This document shows, piece after piece, positions 44,638 through 55,377 of a DNA stretch of 64,000 nucleotides. The position numbers and the translations under genes were made by a program. The notes beneath the pieces are model-generated. The model made no database searches and had not been told where the DNA came from. It saw only the letters and a list, made by a program, of their open reading frames with translations. The stretch covers positions 1,279,338-1,343,337 of the forward strand of contig NW_017804054.1 in the NCBI RefSeq assembly GCF_001625305.1, in the 5' to 3' direction. The DNA comes from Branchiostoma belcheri. Lineage: Eukaryota > Chordata > Leptocardii > Amphioxiformes > Branchiostomatidae. Every line of letters starts with the position of its first letter. The stretch's first letter is position 1.

Positions 44638-44740
44638 CTTCGGGGCAATCCTCGCTAGCCTCCCCGCCGCCGGCCCCACCCGCGGCCTGGACGGCACCGT
44701 AATTGTTCAAATCCTGAAAATTGTCGGAGAAGTGCGCCAT
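44638..44740 (-). CDS. Pitx: Pitx alternative first coding exon (distal)
   Basis: ATG at 44740 in good context, 34 codons plus one base, donor CCCCGAAG|GTAGGC at 44638/44637. It encodes a short acidic/Gly-rich N-terminus that begins MAHFSDNFQDLNNYGAVQ and ends SEDCPE. The phase-1 donor joins the homeobox exon (31949) exactly in frame, giving SEDCPEAATVSAG and a 298-residue protein. The junction resembles vertebrate Pitx2c, whose N-terminal region ends in SPEAA before the common exon. A stop (TAA) lies in frame 45 bases upstream, so the ATG is the start. A TATA box stands about 270 bases upstream. The intron would be 12.7 kb. No cDNA is available here, so splicing is predicted. Confidence 0.7.
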
Positions 44741-45008
44741 ATCTCGCCTAGTGCAAATCCTCTTCAGCTTCTGCAGATCCGGGGATGGTTAGGCCAGATC
44801 AACCGCCAGTCGCAGGAACATTTGATCTATGGGTAGTCCCAAAAATCCGATATTCCATCTTCGCACTAAATGGCCCCCGTTAATTTCTATCTATTACACT
44901 CTCGCTTCCACTTAAAGGGTGGCGCACTCGATATCGTAAAATAAATGACTTCAATTTTTTGGGGAAACTTCCATCGAAATTTTCTAAATGGACTTGGAAG
45001 CGGGTGCG

Positions 45009-45014
45009 TTTATA
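45009..45014 (-). promoter_or_regulatory. TATA box of distal Pitx promoter
   Basis: On the minus strand GGCTTATAAACGCACC contains TATAAA. A start about 30 bases on, near 44980, would give a 5' UTR of about 240 bases before the ATG at 44740. This contrasts with the TATA-less proximal promoter. Confidence 0.45.
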
Positions 45015-45071
45015 AGCCAGGCGTCATACTGATATGGATGGGGGAGCCTAAATAGCAGATATGAAGGTATA

Positions 45072-45097
45072 AAGGCCTATCAAGTCTTGATGGCCTT
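45072..45097. repeat. 26-base near-palindrome upstream of distal TATA
   Basis: AAGGCCTATCAAG and TTGATGGCCTT are reverse complements apart from one extra T. The element sits about 60 bases upstream of the TATA box and could bind a dimeric factor. Confidence 0.6.
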
Positions 45098-45815
45098 AGT
45101 CTATGAATTCGCTAACCGCTCACGAGTGTCAAAAGTCAGATAGCTATATACCCCTTGTCCGCTCTGAAAAATGATGGGCCAGGGTACTCATATGATCTAT
45201 CGCCGTCAGGATGGAAATTATGATACGTTCAGATAGCCGGCAAGAGGAATTGGAAAGGTGTAATTGCATGCAATCCCTCAAATTCGCGCGCACACTGACT
45301 TGTGTACTATATCTGCTCTCAGATTTCAAACCAGCCATTAAAAAACCTTTGCTGTTTTTATTTTCAGTACGTGTAATCTCTGTCGCGGTCTCTATTTGTG
45401 TAGTTTTTCTGCTGAACTAGAAAGTCGAGTATTTTGTGGGGTTGTATGGCAGGTGGAGAGGAGTAGTCCGTACTTGTCTACGGCTCTATCCCCGAGACGT
45501 TAAATTGATGGCGGTCGCGCATAGAGGAGTCAAAGCTCAATTCCTCGACTAAAGCCCCCAGCTCAGATTGGGTGGGGGAAAACGTTAGAAGCTCGATAAC
45601 ACAGCCATAACGTGCGGGCCGGCACCGCTCTATAGACCCAAAGCTTTTCCCTCATGAATAAACATTTTACCGTCCTGGTCCCGAGCCCATTTTCCTACCT
45701 GTCCCGGTGAAAAATCTCCCCGTGTGGCGACATTCACGACCCCGAGTCGTAGCTACCATCAAGTAGCAAGTGACACGAAAACGTAGTTTTTAACAAGATT
45801 AATGTCGGTACTTGC

Positions 45816-45909
45816 CTGGAATGGGCAATGGGGGATCTGGTGGGAGAATGCTGGTGTCCCGCATGGCGTCCCGCGCGAGGAGCTCGGCTTCGCTCGGCAA
45901 GTGGTCCAT
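45816..45909 (-). CDS. Pitx: candidate Pitx alternative first exon with GC donor
   Basis: ATG at 45909 in strong context (AAAGATGG), 31 codons plus one base, then CCAG|GCAAGT, a textbook GC-AG donor at 45816/45815. The frame reads MDHLPSEAELLARDAM and then RDTSILPPDPPLPIP, a credible acidic/proline-rich N-terminus. Phase 1 joins the homeobox exon in frame (PIPAATVSAG), giving 295 residues. The exon is GC-rich compared with its flanks. A competing reading frame through the same bases is open longer but would leave in phase 2 and not fit Pitx. The exon could instead be a non-coding 5' exon of the distal transcript. Not verified by cDNA. Confidence 0.45.
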
Positions 45910-45999
45910 CTTTCCCGGGGGTGGACGAAAAGGACGACGCGCTCGTTGGAAAAAAAACTTGTTTACCTGACTTAAAGCGGGGTGACAATGTTGTGCGGT

Positions 46000-48900
46000 G
46001 ATACGGGAGCGGGCGGGTTGTGGGGATTTTCTCTGCCAGATGCAGAAGGGGAAAGGTCAGCCCGGCTGTGTCACAGGTGACGCGGGTTCAGTTCCGGGGT
46101 TTTTACCAAATGGGAGGAGACCGGTCTTAACTTGCGTGCGACTGTCTCTCAGGCGCGGTTGGACAGCGGATTGACCCCAGAAGACGGTATGCGCCAATTA
46201 GTCCCGCTAAAAGGCATCTTAATTTAACTCAGTCAATGCATTCGTTTGGGTGAAAAGAGACATAATCCCACCATTATATCTCAGTTCCTGAACGGCTGAC
46301 AAAAAAACCCACACCACTTGATTACGTCCCGACTTAAGAAGGTGGAAAATAATTTGCCCAAAATCCCGACGCTAAGAGACTGGTGTCACCCCGCAACTTT
46401 ATTGGGCTTATTCTATCCAGGATCGCTTTAATTTAGTAAGACCGGGATATGGCCAAATACGCCAACGTCGAAAGTGATAACGTCAGGAAAGAATCGCCCT
46501 GCTTTTCTTTCATTGATTTTGTTTTTTTGCTACTTTTGAACTCGCAATCTTGACTCGCGAGTGAGAAGTTAGCGACTGTTACCTCGTAGTTTTTAGTAAA
46601 CGATGTTTGGTAGAAAAGACGTGTTTTTTTTAACTCAGACTGCGTGCGTGCGTGATGTTTTGAACTCGCTGAGTCATTGAAGTTACTACGACTGCGCGGA
46701 TAGTACAACAACCAAGATGGCGGCCTATAGGACAGGTCCGTCCTCCAAACCGTACCGTTTTCAACTTGTGTTCATTATGTCAAGAAACACTGCGTGCCCA
46801 TTTCAAGGCGTCTGTATCACGCAGTCCGATTTTTGCCCAATTGGGTCCAATTTTAATTTCCGACGCCCTTTGTTGCGAGCATTGTTGTACATCGTGGGCG
46901 CTGGCTACGCCGAAGGGTATTCCGCGTACTAGGGTAGGGTCGGTGGAAACCTATTGTTCAACTATCACGAAGTGTCCTTAGCAACTTCCTATCCACTCTT
47001 TACAATCAAAGATGTTAGATATGCTTTTATTTCGTCTGAGGGAGTCCTTTGTCTGCACCACCTCGGGCTACATGAGTTAATGTCATTAACATTTCCGTCT
47101 TTATCATGACACTGTGCAGGTAGGTACGAGTATAAGGGTCCTGTAAAAATGACGGCATCGTCTGCCGTCAACAAAAATGCAATCCCTGAAGCTGACGGGT
47201 AAAATTACAAAAAGATTTGAAACTGTAAATATTCTGCATAAAGAAAACACAATAACTTAACACCTAGGTGGGCAACTGCCTTCTTATGTCAAGTTAAGTC
47301 ACGTTCTGACATCAAAATATTGGCCACTGCTGTTCCTATCCGTGACTGGTCACAACCCTTTTTCATGAATTCATGGTGTTTTTGAAAGTTTGGATTGAAA
47401 TTTTAAACAATGCGGCTAGAACTTTCTTTGCTGAACTAGATGACATTGAATACCAGCAGATAATGTACAGGTGTGTTGACAGGTGATTTAATGTTGCAAG
47501 CTTACTATTTGTCTTTTTTTTCATTAAAAGTCTTTTTCCTAAAACTGCACAGAAGTGTATTTATAACTCTCCGCGGTAGATATGATGAGGGAAAATGTGT
47601 GAAACGTGAGACGGGGTTAGACGCAGTCTGTGGCTTTGTCCTATCTTCTCCTCTGGCGATACAATTATAGGATTTACCCGCTGCCAATCAAACCTACCCC
47701 ATAGAGGTGGAAACACGAGCGACAAAAATTGCCTCTTTTCATGGGCTTTAATTCTTAATCATTATCTTAATTAGAGAAACGAGAACAAATGCGAATCTGG
47801 GAATGACTTCCGATCCCTACATTGTCCTAACCGCGCCGTATATTGTGCGTTGATGGGTTGGTTGTAGAGTGGTCGTGCGGTGTTGGCTCCCAGGCGCGTG
47901 GTAGGTCACTTTTCACGTCTACCCAAAACCTACGCGACACGACATCCACACGACGTCCATTCGCTTACAAATGATGGGATATGATAACCTATAATAGTAC
48001 CGGTTATTAAACACACAAATTACAGACATAGATATGTATGCCCATATTCCGCTCACACAGTACATTCCTCACCACTTTTCTTTAAGACGTTAGCCCTCCC
48101 ACCAACACTGGACACACGAGAGGACTTAGGGTGTTGTTTTGGGTGTTGAGTGTAGACATCTTCATTAGCCACCCCCACCCCCATTCTCGCCATCCCTCCT
48201 GGCGTCCCATGTGTAACACAATGAGCAAATTGCAGGAGAAATTACAGACAAGTTTGGCAAGGCGTTAGAATGAGCAGAATTCTGTACATTCCAGGACAGT
48301 CCCTGAGCGGGAGTCGGGTTGTTTCAGACGGAAGCTTACTGGAGATAACTGGAGGAAGGTTTGGGTCGACACACTTTTCCCTCCATCCTAACGACAGCTG
48401 GGGAAAACCTGTCCGGCATGTGTCAATCATTCCCTCAAACAGATGGACAAACGAGAATCGCACAGCTCTCAACTACAGACTGTTGACTGCTAAAAACCAT
48501 CACAAACCTTTCCAAACAAGTAGCAGATTCGCACGTCAGTTTAAAACGTCCCAACGCGCTCTTGCCACTTGTTTTCCCTACTAAAACAATGAATAATTTT
48601 CTTCAAACATGCGTGCGTACATAAGAACCAACAGAGTGTAAAATTGCAGTATCGCCCTGAGCTGACATGTTGATGCTGTTGCCATAACATAGCGACTGGT
48701 TTATAGTATGTTGCATTCCCACATTCTGTCTTAAATACTAGTACAAACGTGCATTGTATCATTCTCATTCAGTGACATATTGTTGCCTAATTCGATCTGT
48801 TGTCTCAAAATTTCTTGATGAAAACATATATACATCGTAAATATCACCATAGTATACCACGGTGAAGTATATTTGCCAGTGGCTTCTTTCAAAATAAAAG

Positions 48901-51900
48901 AGAGGTTCATTTTTCTCTGTTCCCGTTTCAAGTACCCGTCTCCTAGTATTAAAAGTCGGCACATATCTTGCTGTACTTTCAGTCTCCAGCGATGTCAAGT
49001 ACCCCACATCTGTGTGTGTGTATCTGTAGGTAATTGTGATGGTCCCGTCAACACCTCTGATACTATAATCGTCTGTTTGTATCTACCGATAGCAGGGGAA
49101 CACTACAGAAATAGCACCAACACTTTGTGTGCACCTAGGATTTCCCCGCCATTTCGATACTTGTAGCGAGTGTTGTTGTCGCACTGCGGTGGATCAAAGA
49201 ACTTGAAAACACCTGTCCTCACGACAGGTGATACAAGAGAGACAAACACACGTACGCGTGCGGAGGTGTAACTGGAGTTCACACCGGTATAAGCACACCA
49301 AACATGGCTACTAGAGAGGCCCGTTCGGTTAATCTCGGAGACAACTCGTCCCGTGTGCCGAGACTTACCGAAGACTTACCACTCACTTTAGAAAACACGG
49401 TCGTCCTAACCATCATTATGTAAACATGGCGCCGGCACTTCCTCAGCCAGACAGCCACCGAATGTTACCTCTCAAGTGCGGGGATTTGTACACAATTGAG
49501 CAGAAGTCGCCTGCTCTACAAGGGCGAGAGAGTTTATCTTGACATATTTTCAGCCCGCCGTCTGTTGAGATAACGCCGGCTCACAAATCAGGCTATCGCA
49601 TCTCTAACCCATGGATCAGAAATATGTTTGCAATGCTGCGACGTTTCATCAAAAACTGAATCACTACAAAACGCTTTGTGTTTACAGATTTGTAAGTCAT
49701 AATCGCTTCACAACAAACTACATATATTCGACAAGGGCGTGGTTTTCAAATACTGTTGAACGAAAAATGCCATCGCGAAAAATAAAACCGTATATGTAGA
49801 CGCTGGTTTTATCACAGAAAACGTTTGAGCCATATGCGCCCTTCTGTTAAAGCTTCATACTAGCACTCGCCGCCATCTTTCTATTGAAGATCTTATCCTG
49901 GTCTCACCGTGTCAAAATGAACATCTGGATTACAATTTGTTTTCGCCATGCTGGAGTAGGTTGATAAATTGTTGTGTGCGTTCAAGTCGCGCGGTGATAC
50001 TTCTAGACTAAGCTCACTGTTGATATGCGAGTTTACCGTTAAATACCTGTAAACCTTTCTGCGCTTTCGACAACACTAGACATGCCAACAGAATTAAGCA
50101 TGGGTCGTTTTCTTCCAAGCTCCTGACTCTTTTAGTTTTACTTTGGTGAGTTTCCAGTGCGGATTGTGTCGCGTGTGCGTGTGGGTTAGCAGAGGATTAT
50201 GCGCACAACTAGAACAACATTTCAGTAAAGTACCCTTTTTTACGTGACTGGCTGGCTTTCAACTTGAGCTGTGTAAATATTGCAAGTCACCTACAGTATT
50301 TCAAGGGTTTTTAACACAGGCTATACTTGACTTAAGAAATCCTTTCAGAAGGGTTGTTTTGTAGAATCTTTGTTATCTAAGAACATAAGACGACTTCTGA
50401 CATTGTCTTATCGTTACCAGTGATCAAGCTATAGATGGGATAGGGGTACTTCCCGACTAATGCAGCATGAATATTCGCACAAATCCCCGAGTCCAACTGA
50501 CGAAATCGGCAAGGTTATTGTCACATCCCTTTCACAAACAACAGTCCTGAGTCGGGTATTAGGGTACCAAAGCTCAAACGGGTTCAAAATAGTGCAGTCA
50601 GCGTGTCAAGTCGGCCACTTTAGCGGGGAGAGGCGAGGAAGTAGCGGGGGAGAAAACCCCGGGCAGGCGGTGGCACCGGGCTCCGATTCTGCGATAGCGC
50701 GCGCGTACGGGATGGTTTGGGGAAACGGACTGACACTGGAAATGTGCTTCTGTTTCGAGAAGGAACGAAGAGGACGCCATCAAACGCGCTCACGTCTGAA
50801 TTGGATTTTATTTTTGTGCTTCAAACAAGAGGCAGCTTCTGGATGGAGGCTGGAAGTGTCCGCGCTAGAGGAAAAGGCAACGTTTCTATGAAGAGAAAAT
50901 AGAGACGCCTTCAACGGTGGGTCAGACTGCATTGATGGGTTTCAGCCGAAAACCAAAAACTTCTCACCAAAATTTTCAAAATTTTGGTCTTACTTGACAT
51001 GTTTTGTACATTATTTATTCAGTTCTTGAAATTATACCTCAATTTAGATGATAATCCGGTATTACATGCATTTTCAATTCCTCCAAGTCATTTTCGGTAA
51101 TTGTTCGTAATACCTTTATGCAGAGATATTGTCATAGTGTAGTACTAGTCTCCTTTGAAACAGGTATTCTATAAAAAAACTAACAAATTAGTACTAGGCT
51201 TTCTGTTTGCTACATTTTCTCTGTTGTGTCGTGAAAATTAGGTTTTGGTATCGATAATTATATAGTCGAACTTCCGGGCTCGGTAAATTAAAACATGCAC
51301 ACAAAATTCTCACGAATATGCAGCATTCAATTCACCCATCAATTTGTAAGAATGTTCCACCATCCAACGCAAAAAGTGCGACGGAGTAGAATATATCACA
51401 TAACACAGACTTTCATCCTCCTTTCTCGACCTTTTCCAAGGACAGAATTTTTGTCGGTGATGCATAATACAAGGAGTATGTTTATTTAGTAAATATTTTA
51501 TGCCATCCCATTTGAGAGGGCTCAACCTCGCATCAGCGTAAGGTAAAAGAAAGTGACTACCTTGAAAAGAACACTCTTCGCTGTCACGCCGACATAGACG
51601 CATAACGGGTCGGTTTCACCCTAGATTCTGAAAAATACATGACTGCACGGTGACAGTGTTTGATAGCTTCCATTCTGCAGCTATAATTGTGTCCATTTTG
51701 GACCAAATCCTCAAGTAAATATTCATTGGCTCCGTGCAAATAGCGATGAAAGATGTATATACGCATTCATAATTCACGGGGAACTGGGAAGAAATTTGGG
51801 CGATCGAAAGTTCACTGAACACGACGCTGACGAGTAATATCTTCTTGGTACAATACATTGGAACTAGAAAATACTATGTAACATAAAAAAATGTAAATGT

Positions 51901-54900
51901 ATTTCAATGGTAACAATACTTTATAATTTAGTGAGAAACTGTATCTGTATCGTCTTTATTACACGTCATAGTTTTGTGATGAAACTAATTTCGCTGTCTA
52001 CTTTCCAAAAACCTTTTTAAAAAATCAGTGAAAAGACAGAAAAAAATTGTAGTCAATTTTAACATAAAACAAAACGTCTTTTGCATCCTAACTTAACATG
52101 TAGGTTCGCAACTTGGTAGGCTTTTCGCAAGAATGTGTGGGTATGAAAATGTAGAGTGTTCACTTCGTTGATGTCGTTCTGAAAGGCTAAACAGCACGAA
52201 AATAAGAATATCAAGGTTTTACTGTCAGCATTAGTGTTAGAGAAATATTGGAAAACGGGAAAAGGAACGAAAGTGAGCCGCGCTCATCCGCTTAGTTGCT
52301 AATGGCGCCGTGTAGGTGCGTCAGTGTGATGCTTGCACGGTCGCGATAAAACGTTTTCAACGGAAATATACTCCACCCAAATCCGCCCGATATGTGCTGG
52401 GATTACAACCATCCACGCACGATACATCCCCCTCGTCGTTACCAAAGGATATGCGGAAAAAATTCCCCTTTAGAAGCTGAACGCAGGTGCATGGAGCGCC
52501 CAGAAATGTTTACCGACGAATTATTTTTGCAGCGAAATCGGCGCCGCCATCTTTTATGTCGGTAGGGGAAGGACTAGGGTTATTCCCTTGGAAATTGTAC
52601 CTAACATATTCTTGTTTAAGTACGGGTCCCTAGCAATGATTATTCTACGGGGAATTCTAAACGAGAAATGTTACCAAAATCCGGCAAAAATCTTACACAT
52701 TCCGAAACTACTGTGCATAATGCATACACCTTACCATGTCCGTATGTGCTCTACCCAAACACACATTGCGGCAGCATTCTACACATTACAACGTAAAACG
52801 ATTACATAACTAGTAATGTGTCGCTTTTCTTTTGTACCTCTAATCCATTAATTTGACCAAATGACGCTTCGACATAATTTCATCTTCAAAAGGACTGGCC
52901 AATTACTTTCCAATTGGAACATTAAAAAAGAACGTAATTTAGCTGCGTGGTCCCATTATAGATGGCTCTCCTGTGTCATGCCACCAGAGGCACTTTACGA
53001 CATGAACAAATATGCATTTAGTTTTAACGACCTGACTTCATGTCGAGTATTAGGCAGCATAGAAAATGTGCTATTAGGTGGGGATTAATACACGGGAAAT
53101 TGAGATCATATGGGGTGCAAGGAAGGTTTTTTTTTTCAACGAGAAAGTCAACTTTTTAAACACAACAACAAGGCACACATGTAGATATTCTTCCGTGCAA
53201 TATTTTGGCAGCGTTAAGTTATTCTAAAGGCTTGAGTATTTTGTCTAAACAAATAACCCCCAATTATACAGCGATGCAAATATTCAAATATTCTAAGAGA
53301 GAAAGAAGTACATTTGTATAACAGAAATAGCTGCGACAAAAACACTTTTTGAAAAACAGTAAATTTGAAGCTCACATAACGCTTTAGTATTAGCTGACAA
53401 TGTAGTTGTAGAGTTTTTGAAAACCTGAAATATAAACGAATTGTAGCAATGCAGTGTCTTGTTGAACCCACATTACTATGTAAAAGACGTTCACAAAACT
53501 GGCCACCTGATATCTTTACAAGGTTTTAAATTGTTAACGCAATTAGATATGGTCGCATGAAAATTCCGTTTCCAAATTTGAAACATAGTGTTGGTGATTG
53601 TGAAACACAGGTGAGAGAAGGTTCGTATGTACGTTTCCTGTCCTTAAGAGTGTTACCTTGGGTAGTTAAGACCAACACACGTCAGGGGAATCTCAATAAA
53701 GGTGCTGGGCGGTAGGATGAGAGGAGGTAGGCCGCGCACAAACATTGTCGGGCCGTACAAATGAGTGCGTCATGTAGCCATGCGGGGTGGGAGAAGGATT
53801 GGAGAGAGCTTTGTTCTGTTGACAAACTATGATGGCAGAGCCCCCAGGAAAACAGCACTTTTACCTGACTTCTACCGTACATCAGGTGGCGGGCATTACC
53901 CACCTTACATTACCGTGTTTAAGGTAGACTTTGGGAGAAAGCCCCGGGCTAAAAAATCAGCGCCGCACTTCTATACCCGCTTAACGTCGCACCCTGGCAA
54001 AGACTCGCCGCTTTAGTACACACATCGTCTGACATTTAAAATCTAACGGATAGAAATCAAACACCCAGACAAACAGACAAGTTTGAGCTTGGAAAGATTT
54101 CTGAGAGCAAAGAAGAAAAAAGGAGAGGCAACAGTAGGATTTTATGTTCATAACAAGGCGCGTCATATTGTGCTATTTTCTCAGACTTCTGAAAACCGCT
54201 CTACATTTGAAGAGAAAATTGGTATTCTTGGTTTTTACATCATCTAGGTTTTATTTGCATTTCTTAAGGGCCTTAAGGGCCCTGGTGTACGGTGTTTATC
54301 ATGCTATATACGGATAAAGAAGAGATTTGTGTTTCTTCTACCTCCTCATGTCGACTTGTGTTAAGCCGTCTGCAAACATACGTATTTCTAAACATCTGAG
54401 TGGCGTTTGAGAACGAAATTTCAGAAAAATAACAGCAAAATCTATTCACTAATCGTGTCTCCTACTTCATAGGTATGTTTGGTTCTGGGAAGATGAACAC
54501 AGGATGACTTTGTGGTATGGGAGGGACCGGTTTTTCCACTGCCGTACCTATAGAGCACATATTTCTGCAGTGACATAAGTGTACTCAACCATAGTGCGTA
54601 ACAGTGGCTCTTCTTCTTTTTTTCTCTCCGCTTGTGACATCTACCTTTATCCCTGCGTTCTTCCTTTGGGTGTAATCCTCTTCATAACGGAACCAATTCG
54701 TCCGCAAAAATACATAAACTAACGCCGTTGTTTAACATAGGCATGCGAGCGATGAAAGAAAGACCGGCGGAACCGACCAAACTCCATGTCAAATACTGCC
54801 TTCTCATATTCTGTGTACCGTAGGACTTGGAAGACGACTCGCTTGGGGAAAATTTAAGCCGCGGGCCGGGGTAAAACCCAAGCCGATTTGGGCGCTCTCC

Positions 54901-55211
54901 TTTTCTGATCAAGTGACGAAGTTAAGGTAGACAGAGGAAGCAGTCATGGGGGTAAAATTCGAAGTCCCCGTTTTTTTCTGAGCGTACAGAATTCGCGCCG
55001 CTGAAGCAATACCGTCCTACTCTAGAAATTCCTGCCCTCTCTGACCCCAGAACAACATCCGCGCAATCCGCGCACCACTTTAACATCCAGCGGGAAAAAC
55101 TCCCCTGCTTTTTACCCTGAAATGTAAATATCGAGGATTTCCCTCTAGAAAGGAGCACTCTCAATTCCGCTGGATGGAAAAAAATGGAAAGGGTAATGGA
55201 AAATATCTTAC
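46000..55211. other. non-coding, nothing recognised
   Basis: Short overlapping frames only. ATGGCGG-type motifs occur at 46716 and, on the other strand, near 49868 and 52548, without a supportable first exon. No AATACACA octamer occurs in this block. Confidence 0.4.
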
Positions 55212-55239
55212 CCGTGGGTGACTGGGGTTCCGACTCCAT
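55212..55239 (-). CDS. Pitx: possible third alternative Pitx first exon
   Basis: ATG at 55239 opens nine codons (MESEPQSPT) ending in phase 1 at ACGG|GTAAGA, a good donor that would join the homeobox exon in frame (SPTAATVSAG; 273 residues). A TATA-like CATAAAAAATC lies about 95 to 105 bases upstream. The same frame stays open to another ATG at 55377, so a longer N-terminus is possible. A phase-1 match is expected by chance one time in three, and the intron would be 23 kb, so this is weak. Confidence 0.25.
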
Positions 55240-55377
55240 CAGGGAGAATAGATGCAGTGACAGACAGTCGGCGGAGAGAGTGCGGGTCGCAGTATTTGAA
55301 TTAGGCTCCTTAAGCCCCCATAAAAGTGGCTGATTTTTTATGTATGTTTCATATGTCGCACTCCCAGATAAGGCCAT

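Noticed and set aside
50460-50891. 143-codon plus-strand ORF
   Set aside because: No family resemblance, mixed composition, overlaps other open frames.
54922-55377. 151-codon minus-strand ORF as a complete gene
   Set aside because: Reads through a good GTAAGA donor with no recognisable domain. Only its first part is kept, as a possible first exon.
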